64,000 nucleotides of DNA from Evernia prunastri (lineage: Eukaryota > Ascomycota > Lecanoromycetes > Lecanorales > Parmeliaceae): the NCBI GenBank assembly GCA_003184365.1, contig NKYR01000040.1:1-64000 (forward strand). The letters run 5' to 3'. Positions 53,203-64,000 of this stretch are shown piece by piece. Every line of letters begins with the position of its first letter. The stretch's first letter is position 1. A program made the translations under genes and the position numbers. Below the pieces are notes generated by a model. That model saw nothing but the letters and a program-made list of their open reading frames with translations. It searched no databases and was not told the DNA's origin.

Positions 53203-53495
53203 GATTAAAGATAGGAACTAGACTTCGGAATGTGTAACAGATATCGTGTCTATGGGCAAGATGCCCTTTTCTTTTACTCGCTTCTAATGCGTGATGACAT
53301 ATCCTTGGACTTCGCGAAGCCCAGCGAGTGTACCTCTCTAGAATGCTTATTGGCACGCACAATAAAGCGGGGCAATCAACCCTTAAGACGCAGATCGAAG
53401 CTAGAGCAACCAGTCACTTGGGGACTACAGGTATATGGCTCCAAGGTAGTCCTCTTGAGAACATCATATTGAATAGGTTGTCGCTATCTCGCAAG

Positions 53496-53864
53496 ATGCC
53501 TCCTATACCTTACCTCGAAGATATACCTACGACTGATTCCATCTTTGGGGATTCGGACCAGGATGAAAATTTCCATTTTCCAACCGAGCTTTCTTTCAGA
53601 GGTATCTCTAGCCGTTCAATTCTAACAGATAGACAAACTTTAGCCCTAGCTTTAACAGAGTTCTGTTGTCGAAATGGCAGAGGCAAGGTAAGGTTTGACG
53701 CCGTTCGGTGATACAATCTCTTGACAGTCTTCACTGTCTAGGTGTATTGGCTACCTTTGAAGGATAGCCCAGCATTTCACGGAATGCCTAGGAGTATTCA
53801 TAAGACCTTGTGTGCTTATAGCTATCACCGACTTCCAAAATTGATCTACGTGCCATTCGTCTGA
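53496..53864 (+). CDS. Small hypothetical protein, two exons
   Basis: Model: join(53496..53687, 53742..53864), 104 aa; 54-bp intron with GTAAGG donor, TTGAC near the branch position and TCTAG acceptor. The N-terminal half is acidic (DIPTTDSIFGDSDQDENF); the second half is basic and aromatic (VYWLPLKDSPAFHG). No known domain. It could be a fragment of a larger protein, but start, stop and splice signals are all in order. Confidence 0.45.
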
Positions 53865-54141
53865 GGTTTAGAGGCATCCCTTGCCGCAGGGGGATTCTAA
53901 AAATAGATCACGATCTCAGTGGGAGTAAGGTACCTTTCTGCTGTCTTTCAAGTACCTGACATGAGTCACTGCAGCAAATATGGACGAAGGGGAAATCAAT
54001 ATGTCACCATTTCGATACCTGCACAGCCTCTTTCATCCATCACTTGGAGACTATTTGCTGCTTCATTTGACATCAATGGTGGTCTGACCGAGAGCATTGT
54101 GACGCTAAACGAAGGCGGACAACGAAAGCAAGGTGCTGCCC

Positions 54142-56098
54142 ATGACGCCCGAAAACTTAGCAACGCTACAAGCAGAAGTCGCAGCTAAGAGACAGCGGAA
54201 AGAAGATCGTGCTGGGAGACGCCTAGCAAAGGCTTATGATAGACAGCTGGGGTCAGAGGTTACGGTATAATTGCACAGCATACAATTTCCACCTGCATGA
54301 TGATAGAGAGAATCTCAGATATATACTTACTGCTTTACATAGGAAGCCATAGGGAGTCTCATTAATGAAGAAGCCGATGCAAAATCTTCAGCATCTTCGC
54401 AAAATAAATCCCAAGCAAGTGGCCTGGCTACGGATCCAAGTACACGCCAACGCATTGTCACCGCCTTCCAAGACCTGTCCAGTGTCTCCATCGAAACTTT
54501 GTCTCCTCAATCCGCTTCCGTCTCCATAGTAAGGTCTCCGATCAACGGATCCCTCTCTCCCCAATCCGCTTCCTCTTCCGCAGCAGACTCTCTATCTCTT
54601 GATACGGTTACTCAGCAGCGGATCCAATCGTTATACTACCTAACCCGCTAGGACAACGTCCTTACGATAACAGGAGGTACACTAGTCCACACAGCCTTAC
54701 GAAATCTACATCTTCTACTGGAGATGATGTTGTCGGGACTGTCGCTCCAGGTTCTGCAGACCAAGAACATCAGAATCTCGAAACATGGAGCTCTTTCCCT
54801 TTGTTGCTGTCCGAGGACACAGTAAAATCTACATACAGTATCGCAGAAGATGATTTCGAGATAGAAAGCGAGGGAGAACACTTCATGATCAAAATTCAAT
54901 ATTTTGTCACAGCTCTCAAGGCCTGGACTATTCGCCTTGCGATCAAGGATAACCTCTCGAGCTTATTAGAGTCAATCTTTCGAATTTGGACCCTCATCAT
55001 CTCGTGGACCCTTGCCCTTCTCCCTTATATCGCCCAACGCGTTTTCAGAAAGACCACACTCCTTTGGATCTTGGCCGTCTTTGTTGGTCTTGTCAGCGTA
55101 GCGGTTTATGGATGGGTCGCTTCTGTCCACGCAAGTCTTTACGGATGGGCCGACTCGGTTCGGCATACAGGCACATGGTCAATCTGCAAGGCATCCAGGG
55201 GAAACTTCTTTCGAACAGCCTGCTACCCAAAAGACATCACTACTGATGTCATGAATATGTTTAACGAAACTTACGCCAATTTCGATACGGTTATAGCTAC
55301 CAGGAATCTGATCTCTACTGCTCCAATGGACCTTCGCAGTAGCCGCAGCTCCCTTCGCCATGACCTCTTACGTCTTCGAGAGCTTAATGCTACTCTTAAC
55401 ATTCCTAGTGCCAACTTCGCTTCTATCGATAGTCAAACCGTTGATGTCCTCGAAAAGACCAAGGCAATACCGGACGTATTATTCCGCTTTCTCTCAAGAC
55501 TTGCATCGACAATGGCAGTAGTGGACTACCAAACCAATGTTACTATTGCGGAAATTGCAGCCTTCCGGGCAGGGAAGACGTCTCCGTACACCTCTAACTC
55601 TGGAGAAGGACCTCGTCGAGTAAATGCTCAACAGGCTCTCTCTATTAGATTTAAGGGGCAGGTTCTCTCCTGGCAGAAAATCATGGGGCCTCTTTTAGAA
55701 GTTGGTGAGGCCCTCCTCGATGCAATTGGGGCAAGTATAGATCCTATCGAAGCCTTAAGCGTGTCTCTGGAAACCGCTAGCAACGTAATATACGATTGCC
55801 GAGTCAACACCCAACCCCAATGGGGATTATCGGCAAAGAGCCTCCTGAGACAAAAGCACTGCTGCAAACGCTCTCAGTGACGGGGGAAATGAGAAGTACA
55901 CTGCATCATCTACTGAATTGGTTTGGGCCATTGTGGGCTAATATTTTGAGCGTTAGTTTGGGGCTGGAGGAGATTTTGAGAGCAATCGAAGGGGGAGGTG
56001 TGTTGGTATTGGGGGAGGGCGGAGGTATGGAGTTGTTGAACGAAATGCTAGTGGTCTTCAACGAGGCGAGTGCAAGAATGGTCGAGGGGAGACGGTAG
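54142..56098 (+). pseudogene. Membrane protein of unknown family, two frame breaks
   Basis: Exon 1 is 54142-54264 (MTPENLATLQAEV, coiled-coil-like), intron 54265-54342, then a Ser-rich, probably cytosolic region. Near 54,600 the protein-like frame changes: from SLDTVTQ it continues as AADPIVILPNPLGQRPYDN. From 54,801 on a long frame carries one or two membrane helices (IISWTLALLPYIAQ and LLWILAVFVGLVSVAVYGW) and a large domain with predicted N-glycosylation sites (NETY, NATL, NVTI). Near 55,820 a second one-base shift occurs at AACCCCAATGGGG and the frame continues as PETKALLQTLSVTGEMR to the stop at 56,096. The rest is well preserved, so this is a young pseudogene, or sequencing indels, or a missed intron at the first break. 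Confidence 0.5.
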
Positions 56099-56415
56099 GC
56101 TCGAGGCTACGAAGATGAGAAGGAATTCCAGAGGGAAATGAGTACGCTAAATCATATTGTAGTAGGCGGAGAGACTTGGTTGTCTAATTAAATAAAATAC
56201 AAACGGTTCGACAAGTAAAATATTCGTATCGTCGCTGTCTATCTGGACAGCAGCCAGTACGCTTGTATGACGCTTGTGACTTGCTTGTGAGATCGCTTGT
56301 ATGTTTTTCAGATCGTTATCTTCGCAATCTCACTCCGAAAAGCATTGATCTTATCATTCTAGCACAAATCTCGATTCAATGCGTCTTAGCAACGCAATCC
56401 TCATTCTGTCTATTT
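56099..56415. other. Spacer between convergent membrane-protein genes
   Basis: 317 bp joining two 3' ends; no gene seen. Confidence 0.5.
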
Positions 56416-57656
56416 TTAGGGCATAATGAGGGATATTTCTGTGATGAACTTTAAGATTTCAATGACAGTCAGCCACAGGAACACAACCAGTAGAAAAAGA
56501 GTAATAGATACGACCATCAATATTGCTATTACGATAAGGATGTCAAGAATGTGGACATTGAATCCGCCAGGGTGGTGAGGCTCTTGATGCCTCATGTGAG
56601 CCTGCAGCGCTAATGCCATGTCAATGTCGACTGTGAGTCGATCGGCTATGGAAGCGACATGCTTTTGCAAGTCAGATACACTCTCCGCCTAAGGAAGTCG
56701 CACGACTCTCTGGCGAAAAGGTTCAACGCCTGCAGATATACCATGGAATGAGAATTGAACCAAGCCATACTCCGAGAGATAGAATCATCGGTTTTGAAAG
56801 TGATCTCGAATGTTCTCTCGTTGGGCGGAATGGAGGTAAGATTGTACTCATAGATTTTGTCGACGTAGTATTGATCTGAAATGAAACGGCTGATTGTCCT
56901 CATTATATGAGAATGGAATTCTTTTGAGCTGCGTATAGTGACGCTGCTTTGGTTCAGAAATGCGGTGAAGTGCTCATGGAGATAGTCTTGGTCGATGGCA
57001 GAGAATTGAGAGACGGGAAGGTTCACTATGAGAGAACACACGATGGTCTCGTAACGACCCAGAATGTGAGGAAGCATATAGGAACTGGCACTGCCATTGC
57101 GAAGCAGGAGACTCCCAAGTGAGTCCGTGAATCTTTCTCTCCCTTTAACGCTTTCCTGTCCTGATCGCAGGCGTTTGTCCCATGCAGAACACATCCAGTT
57201 GCGCACTAGTGGCAACTCTTTGGTATAAAAGTTGGATAAGAATGCTTCATGCGTGACAGTGTATGCGAAATTCACAGCATTCAGTCCGGTCAGGACTGTG
57301 GCGAGAAAGATTAAGGGCCATCTGACGATAGGCCAACCCATGTTCCAAGCTTGTCCAGCAGTCACAGTCCAGTCCGAGAGGAAACAGAACATTCCCATGA
57401 AGAATCCTGACGCTGAGTCGCTAAGCCATCGGGTGGAGCTCGGGATCTGGTCAGCTACTCGTCTCTGACATGGGTTTGAACAGGTAGAAAAAGTCCTCGA
57501 GACACCCTGTTCCCATCGCGGCAAATAATGAAAGAACATGGACAAATGCAGATTGCTGGTGAGTCTTGCAAGGTTCGAGGTTTTGTAGTATCTTCTTTGA
57601 AGAACAGCGTCGATAAGTGCCGATGGATCTAATTCCGAAGGCCTACGCGGCTCCAT
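56416..57656 (-). pseudogene. Membrane protein of unknown family, C-terminal frameshift
   Basis: First in-frame ATG at 57656 (MEPRRPSELDPSAL); the frame is open from 57752 without ATG, so an upstream exon may be missing. There are membrane helices around WPLIFLATVLTGLNAVNFAY and at the C-terminus (IVIAILMVVSITLFLLVVFL). The middle holds VNLPVSQFSAIDQDYL and a long helical region. Near 56,690 the frame shifts by one base: RESCDFLRR ends the first frame and AESVSDLQKHVASIADR continues the helix in the next. The layout (short cytosolic head, membrane helix, helical ectodomain) resembles the convergent neighbour, whose IPSANFASIDSQTV block may correspond to LPVSQFSAIDQDYL; the two could be distant paralogues. 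Function unknown. Confidence 0.5.
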
Positions 57657-59567
57657 CTGGCGTATGTTGTAGTCCGATTCCAGACGTTCCCGCAGATCGG
57701 CAATGTCACCTTCCCTCAGTCTCTTTCTTTTAAAAGATTCCAACCAGCCGGGAGAGTATCATTTGCTTTGATGTAGCTGATCAGGCTGGAGCGACTCTGG
57801 ACATCCGTCGAAGATCGAGGGCTGCGATAAGTAGACTGAAGTCCTCGCGAAGCTCCTTCTACCCCTAGTCGAGTGCCACTTTGCGCTAGAGTAGGCGTTA
57901 ATCAACCATCTTTGTAATGAGACGGGCTCCTTGCGGCCAGTCCTTGTGGTAATTCCCTCTGACATAGCTTGTTAGTCCTCCCATTTAAGAATCGTGGCGT
58001 ACCTGCTTACTTGCGAACCATCCCAACAACTTTTCTAGCTATCTGCAATGCCCCTTTCCGCATTATACACAGAGCTCCGGTCGCTGCTGGTGCACACAAG
58101 GATTGCCATCATCGCGATACCTAGCACCGGTTGTGGCTATCGACCGCAGGATTCCATAACGGTCAATAACGAATAAATGGTTCAACTTCAACTGGGCTGA
58201 GAAGGATGGATCATTTGACTCTTCTTAACCAAACATATGACTCTAGCTGCACCTATGCAGAGAGTGAATCATCTGTCTTTTCTTATGTGGACGCGTGAAC
58301 GGAAAATAATATAACCTCAAAGCGATAAGCCTCGAGAGCACTCCGCTGATAATCAAGTTATATTCATTTATCTTGATGTTGTCTCATGGCTCAGTGATAG
58401 ATTTACGCGCTTTCTCGAACGAATAGCAACTTATAAAAGATCATATGTTACCAGCGGCTCATATATGCGATACGTAAATATTGGAAATGTTTATCAGAAA
58501 TGGAAAAAGATTCTACATCGAACTAGCGAAAGACTTCTTTGTAGATCTACACACCGACTCGCGTCGTTGGCAGTCAAAGAAAGGAGACCCAGCGGAAAAT
58601 GCAGACAGCCGGAAGCGGTCTGTTTTGAAAGACTTCGACGAGACATTTGAGAAAATCACTACAAGTTTTTCCCTATTTGCGTATTCATCCTAGAAATCAG
58701 ATCCTTTACATCAAGCTCAACCCATAGATAAAAATACCTTATACATTTTAATAGAAACATGATTCAGCTGTAGCACTCCACTGTATAACATTTTATAGTA
58801 GTCATAAGAATAATTAATCAAAAAGAGATAATTCGAAGGCTTTATTTACGTATCAGCTTACTGTTAAAATCGTTGTTGTTAAGGACTATACGTAGAACTG
58901 AAATAGAGGACTAGGCTGCTCTGCTATAGAGATACAATAGCACCACGCACTTTGGTGTATATGCACAACAACTGTGTTGCTATCAGATGCAGATTGGTGC
59001 TGAGAAAGGGTGCAAGCAACGCTGCGCACCGTCAAGCCAGTCTTGGATGCCAGGACTGGCATTGAGATTGCAGAGTTGAGCCACAATCCTGAGATTGACA
59101 AGTGCGGTGGTTGAAATACCGAGAGTTGAGCTCTGACGGGTGGTGTTCATGGGAGCGATACTGCCTTTCACAGTTTCGCGATTGCGCTGTCTTGTCTTTG
59201 ATGTCATTCGGCTTCGATTGTAAGAAAGGTCATCGATAGATAAGGCAGTATATATGCATTCCTACTTGACTCATCCTTTCGTTTTCATTTCAACTGTGTC
59301 TCCCAGGAAAATTCCGTATCGGTGACTCGTTTCCAAATCAACGTTATCCACTTCCCACCGTTCGCAGCATCAACTCTCTCTCACCTGTAGTGCAATTTTT
59401 GGCAATATTCAGCCTCTAGTCTGGCCTTCAGTGCAGATGAGACTCTAACCAATTTCATTGAAGCCGTCGACTTACATCAATCTAGGCCTGCTTCTGTAGA
59501 CATCGGCTAGGAGTTGGTTTGTCTCAATGATGCTCCTGCTGATACAGAGTATCAACCTACTGATCAC
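57657..59567. other. Gene-poor region with one short unassigned frame
   Basis: 58487-58693 plus (FIRNGKRFYIELAKDFFVD, then Lys/Glu-rich) reads like a protein fragment with an ATG but no partner exons. 57965-57759 minus may be an upstream exon of the membrane-protein gene. Nothing else is convincing. Confidence 0.3.
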
Positions 59568-60626
59568 TCAAATGTTGCTGAGGGCTTCGAGTTCTTGTGA
59601 ATGGTCTGGTCCTCTCAACTCGTGGGTTCTGTGAGACGACGCTAATTGCATCCGCGAGTTGCTATCATCCGGCATCTCGAACACGGTGTCTTCCCCGTCC
59701 ATCTCATGCATTATTCTTCCAGATTCTAGTTCGTGCCTTCTTCGTTCGTCAGCTTCCAGTTCAGCTTTCTGATCTACGTAGAGTTGCGTATTGGAGATTG
59801 TCTCTGGGTGGTTCGTTGGGGCTGCCTGGCTTCGTTTCTTCCGGTATCTACGGATGATGACGAAGCAAGACAGGAGGATCATGATCCCAGCGGTTGGTAG
59901 TACAACAGAGAGGACAATAATCTGCGTTGGATGGACACGACGTCCAGGCGTTGAGCTCCCCGCCGAAGTTTCCGCCGAGGGTGCCGTCGCTAAGTCAATA
60001 CTACTTCCCAGGTACGCTGGAATGTGTTGAGATCGAGGTATTGAAGCAGTACAGCCTGCCAAACCTTCAGCGGATAAAAAGGTAGAGTATACGCCAGCCA
60101 AGAAAGAGGAGTAGCCATCTTGTGAAAGGCTGCTCAGCTGCGGATCGACAGTCTTCACCCCATATGTGTACTCAACTACAAAGGTCGAACTTATGAAGGT
60201 CAAGAGATTAATTGTAGCTTCGATATGGGCTGTGTGTGCGTCAAACAATGGAATTGGTGAGCTAGTATATTTGACACAATTCCCTGACACTGATGACGTT
60301 GTGGTGAGAGAGTATGCCGTGAAGACAAAGAAGGGGTTCAGGAATGGTGTCCTGTGATATCCGTGCATTAGCCATAAGGTAGCCATGTCACATTTAGAAC
60401 CCACCCGCTTGAATCCCAAGAAGTGCTGCTTGATGTAAGTACATCTGCGTTCACCTTGCAGCCTGTGCAGGTAGGTACTGCACTACAACTGCTGCAAAGA
60501 GCCGCTAAGCGATGTGAGAAGTCGACGATTTCAGATAGCGAATCGACACTCACTTGAAAATGTATGACCGGTGCACAACGTTGGAACCAAGACAACAAGG
60601 AGCCATGCTATTGAGTTTGGACCCAT
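59568..60626 (-). CDS. Single-pass membrane surface protein, Cys-rich head
   Basis: Model: complement(join(59568..60351, 60405..60504, 60554..60626)), 318 aa; introns 49 and 53 bp with GTGAGT and GTGGGT donors, the second with a GCTAAT branch site. A signal peptide (IAWLLVVLVPTLCTG) is followed by a short Cys cluster (CSSCSAVPTCTGC), a long Ser/Thr-containing ectodomain, one membrane helix (IIVLSVVLPTAGIMILLSCF), a basic stop-transfer RRYRKKR and an acidic cytosolic tail ending in HELRGPDHSQELEAL. Tails of the type HELxG...xELEA are common in fungal plasma-membrane anchored proteins resembling cell-wall sensors (WSC/Mid2-like in layout), but no WSC domain is visible. A role as surface sensor is inference from topology. 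Confidence 0.7.
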
Positions 60627-61249
60627 AGTAAGAGCTAGATGACATTACAGTCCGAAATCTTAATAGCAGACGAAACATAAAGAGTTCCATTTTGTTTTGA
60701 GGATTTAGGCAGCACAGAGGGACGCTGCACGATCACGTCGAGAAATCTATTTTAAATAAGCGAGCATGGCGATCTTACATCCTTGACTGAGAGATGATTC
60801 GTGTTGAGATGATTCGTTCATTCGTAGCGGTATTTCCGCCAAGTTGCAGAAAAGCTGCACTGCACCAGCTTCAGCCGTGGGGAAGGTCACATTGCAGCGA
60901 TCGACTCCAATGAGCGGCATGAATTACGTCATGCTTCAAAGCAGAGCCGTGCTGCCCCACACCGCCCACGTATGCTTTTTCTGGGCTCTCATGGTAAGAA
61001 GAGGCATAGGAAGATACTATGAGTCCAAATAGAGAGCGTTTCGAGCATAGATATTTAGATAGTCATGTTCAGGAAACGCGGCTCGGGGGGTGCCAGTCGC
61101 TCGAGGTCTTACTAACCGCCAAACTGCACTACAAGTGCTACGAGGCCAAATCAATCCACGAAGCTCTCACTCGCCGACAACTGCTGTGGGCTTGGATGGC
61201 TCATGACGAACTCTCACACCTGGTCTTTACACCGTCATCGTCTATGGAT
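60627..61249. other. Spacer, no gene supported
   Basis: Plus frames 60844-61032 and 61019-61417 are open but unrecognised and partly antisense to the relic at 61250-61680. Confidence 0.3.
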
Positions 61250-61680
61250 GGACACGCAGTGGTGTATCAGCAGTGGGGGGACCGCTTTCCGAAAGGCGTG
61301 ACTTCCCAGCCCACAAAATCATACAGGGTGTCACCTTTGACGGTTCACCTGAATATGATAACTTGTTTTGAATTGAAGACATCTTCAACGGATTGTCAGT
61401 CCAAATCTTCACCGTAGCCATTAGTCAGACCCCATGGATTGGCCTCTCCATCCTGAATTGAAATGGATGCACCGTCAAGCGTTTTCCATTTCGGCTATTC
61501 TTCATCCTTGTGAGTCAAACCTTGTGGATTTGAATCATCTAGTTTGACAAGCAGCAATTTTCCATTCCTGGTAGAATTGAGCCCGTATGGACAGCGCCGT
61601 GGCAGGATTGCTATCGCTGTCCACAGCTGGCACAAGAAATTGCAGAAGCCCATACGTTCTTCTCTAATTCATATCTCTGT
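61250..61680 (-). pseudogene. Unidentified decayed coding sequence
   Basis: On the minus strand a protein-like sequence runs through several stops: GKLLLVKLDDSNPQGLTHK, then DGASISIQDGEANPWGLTN, then SVEDVFNSKQVIIF and KGDTLYDFVGWEVTPFGK. The pieces stay in one frame between stop codons, which is more than chance usually gives. I cannot name the family. Confidence 0.35.
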
Positions 61681-63005
61681 TGGCTAACGTCGATTCAGAC
61701 GATCCGTTACTTGGCCAAGATAGGGTATAAAGGCCGAAGTGGCCGAAGTGTGGCCATATAGTAGATCAATATGCCGCTCAGAACCCCTCCCTGTCAAGAG
61801 ACTTCTGAGGTTACTCTGTCAGACAGACCAGGCCTAACAGCACTTTCTATCCTTCGGAAGAATGCCTACCTCCCTCAGCCACACCGTACTTGGTCATGAA
61901 AGACTTGTTTTTTTACTAGATCTTGCAATAACAGCAGTATCTCTCTGAGCTGGGTTCAAGGTGGTCATCTTGGCTAGATCCGACTAGCTACTATAAGATG
62001 AGCCTGCATAATTTACAGAAGGCTAGACAGTTGTCAGACTTCCAGGGGCAAGATGCCTGAACTTCGACTCGTTTCCCGCTTGCAACATTTTCCTAGTACA
62101 TTTTCCAACCATGTCCAGTGCAGGCTTCATTATCACTGTCAGCTTACCGATACTTAGGAACCATCAGCACAAGTGAATCATGTTGGACTTAACGCCCTGC
62201 ACGCACAGCGGCAGTCATCAGCTGGGTGCTGCTAAGCATCAGAAGAGATTGTGGCTTCATACTATTTCGTTCAAGCTTTACAGCATGTAGACGACAGAAG
62301 GCATTTCTGCATTCAGCTATGCCTTCGAGCCCGGTCGATAACATAGCTGACCGTACTTAGTGGACCGTAAGACTGCGTCCATGCACGGCCAGAGTGTGAA
62401 GAAATTGAATGACTCGAAGTGGATGATGGCGATTTTTCAGCCATGTTGAATACGGAGAAAAGATTAGAAATAAAGAGACGAGTACCTGTACCTGTACCTG
62501 TCAGGGTACAGAATGAGTAAGGTAACTTATACTCGTTTTTTGGGCACATTCACCCCACAGACTAGGATGTAAGAGTATCGCAAGTCGGGAGAATACCGCA
62601 GAACCAGCAAGTATTGTGTGATAGGAGAGTGTAGTAAGGTAAATCATGAACCCGCTCTTTTTAAGTACTTAGGGTTCGCGCGGGTCTTGCCAAGACTCGG
62701 CGGGACAGGGGTCCTGGGCGGCGTAGAGCGGCATTTTTTGACCTCGACTTTCTCCTGATATTTTAGCAAATGGGCTAAGTATCCTCTCAGCACTTTCTAC
62801 GACTGCGACGACCCCTGGGCATCAGTGTCCAAGCTCCGATGAGTAGCTAGATGCTCGCTCCTTGGGATAGAAATTCACTTTTTCAGTGGTACTGCGATAC
62901 ACTCTCTTCCTAACATCTTACGCTCATCACATTTACATACCAGTGGCTCCAGATCACGTCTACACCCTATCAGCCGCTTCCTATATCTAAAAGCCTCCCC
63001 TCATT
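61681..63005. other. Intergenic region upstream of the thioredoxin-fold gene
   Basis: No coding frame supported. A short CCTGTA tandem repeat lies at about 62,482-62,502. The stretch 62,640-63,005 is the probable promoter and leader of the next gene. Confidence 0.4.
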
Positions 63006-64000
63006 ATGCGCTCATACGTTCCGAGGGTCTTGGTTACCCTCATACTCCTATCCTCCGTGCTTGCCAAACCTGCGGTGATCGACGCTCAGCATCAACTGAA
63101 CACAGTGGAGGACGCATTATCAGAGACGAGGGCGCAATCCGAAGATTCCAAGGCGCTGGCAGAAGACGCAACCACAAAGAAGAAAGACCTTCCACAAGCA
63201 GAGGTGAATCTACCAAAGGACAAGATTGAAGAGGCAAAGTTGGTTGAAGATGGGCCAAAGGCAGGTGCTACAAACAGTGAAGCAGTGTCGGGTGCAGCGA
63301 CCAAGTTCAACGACATAGAATTCCCGCCAATGAAGGAGTTGACAGGGGAGGGGTTCGATGAAGACACAAAGAATGGCTATTGGTTTGTGAAGCACTACTC
63401 GCCTTACTGCCATCATTGCAAAGCCATAGCACCGACGTGGCAGACCCTCTACGAATTTTACTACACTTCAAAACCTGTCCCGGCCGGCAAGAAGCCCTCT
63501 GAGTCTGATTCCTTAAACACGTTTACCCGCTACTACGACTTTCGTTTTGGATCACTGGATTGCATAGCTTACGGCGACGCCTGCACGAAGCATGAAGTTG
63601 GTGCCTTCCCAACTTTCTCTCTCTACAAAGATGGCAAATTCGTCAAGAAGTTCGATGGCAAAAAGGATATGGCCGGCCTTAGTGCCTTTATTGAGGAGAC
63701 CCTGGAGGCCACACGCCCTGGTTCGAGACCGAAAGATGGGATGAAGCTCCCAGAGCCTGGAGCGACGTCGGTCGATGTTGCCGCACCAGCTGAAAAGCCT
63801 GCGGAGAAGGACAAGGACCCGGCGGCAGGGAAGGCAGCTGCGGAGAAACACAAGGAGAAAGTAGCGGAAGACCCACCCCTACCAGCCGCAGAGACAGGGA
63901 CCACTAAAGCTATGAGCAAAGTCCCAGGGGTTCCAAAAAAGGCCAAGAAACCATCAGCGGCCCCAAACCTCCTTGGCAACTCTGTTTCATTGACGCAAGA
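63006..64000 (+). CDS. ER thioredoxin-domain protein (PDI/Eps1-like), 3' partial
   Basis: The frame is open from ATG 63006 to the window end (331 codons, no stop). A signal peptide (MRSYVPRVLVTLILLSSVLA) and a charged Lys/Glu/Ala linker precede a thioredoxin domain with active site YCH-HC (SPYCHHCKAIAPTW) and cis-Pro loop GAFPTFSLY. Two further Cys (LDCIAYGDAC) lie between. After the domain comes a Pro/Ala/Lys/Glu-rich stretch. This fits fungal ER membrane-associated thiol oxidoreductases of the Eps1/PDI-related type, which handle disulfides of secretory proteins. Further thioredoxin domains and a membrane anchor would be expected beyond the window. The CHHC active site, rather than the CGHC of standard PDI, fits a substrate-specific role. 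Confidence 0.85.
   Translation, partial: MRSYVPRVLVTLILLSSVLAKPAVIDAQHQLNTVEDALSETRAQSEDSKALAEDATTKKKDLPQAEVNLPKDKIEEAKLVEDGPKAGATNSEAVSGAATKFNDIEFPPMKELTGEGFDEDTKNGYWFVKHYSPYCHHCKAIAPTWQTLYEFYYTSKPVPAGKKPSESDSLNTFTRYYDFRFGSLDCIAYGDACTKHEVGAFPTFSLYKDGKFVKKFDGKKDMAGLSAFIEETLEATRPGSRPKDGMKLPEPGATSVDVAAPAEKPAEKDKDPAAGKAAAEKHKEKVAEDPPLPAAETGTTKAMSKVPGVPKKAKKPSAAPNLLGNSVSLTQ

Noticed and set aside
1..64000. CRISPR array or bacterial operon structure
   Set aside because: No spaced direct repeats; the genome is eukaryotic with spliceosomal introns.

Overview
The window is nuclear DNA of a filamentous ascomycete (Pezizomycotina). Genes are split by short GT-AG introns (about 45-90 bp) with CTAAT/CTAAC-like branch sites. 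The gene set is typical of the group: microsomal P450s, a PTH11-like receptor, a patatin-NB-ARC-TPR protein, a class 2 dihydroorotate dehydrogenase and a fungal complex I NDUFA5 subunit. AT-rich blocks full of C-to-T/G-to-A changes look like repeat-induced point mutation (RIP). I cannot fix the class or species.

Left arm (1-3.9 kb): AT-rich repeat DNA with two LINE remnants and two solo LTRs that keep perfect 5-bp target duplications. A single N at 1056 joins what look like the two ends of one LINE. 3.9-8.5 kb: an intact nine-exon P450 and a conserved fungal coiled-coil protein. 10-25 kb is accessory and gene-poor: ankyrin remnants, a PTH11-like receptor with a frame break, a TA-flanked MITE, a broken GMC oxidoreductase and a small secreted protein. 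26-30 kb: a patatin/NB-ARC/TPR NLR-like gene, intact except for one frameshift. 31.5-33.4 kb: two small J-domain-less DnaJ-type zinc-finger proteins. 34.8-36.7 kb: a second, intact P450 (CYP52-like). 36.8-38.7 kb: another RIP-mutated block with an LTR-like insert and an inverted repeat whose arms are unequally mutated.

Right half (39-64 kb) is denser and more housekeeping-like: a 69-aa protein with two FSGxG boxes, a secreted cysteine protein, dihydroorotate dehydrogenase (pyrimidine synthesis), a two-finger C2H2 regulator, a conserved cytosolic family protein, complex I NDUFA5, a tRNA-Glu gene, several hypothetical genes including a convergent pair of membrane proteins with frame breaks, a membrane-anchored surface protein, and the start of an ER thioredoxin-fold protein that runs off the right end.

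The observation most worth following is the tRNA-Glu(UUC) gene at 52023-52153. Besides a normal 11-nt intron after position 37, it carries a 48-nt GTAAGT...TAG insertion inside the T-loop. Removing both leaves a perfect 72-nt tRNA. The insertion splits the normal B box but carries a B-box-like sequence of its own.
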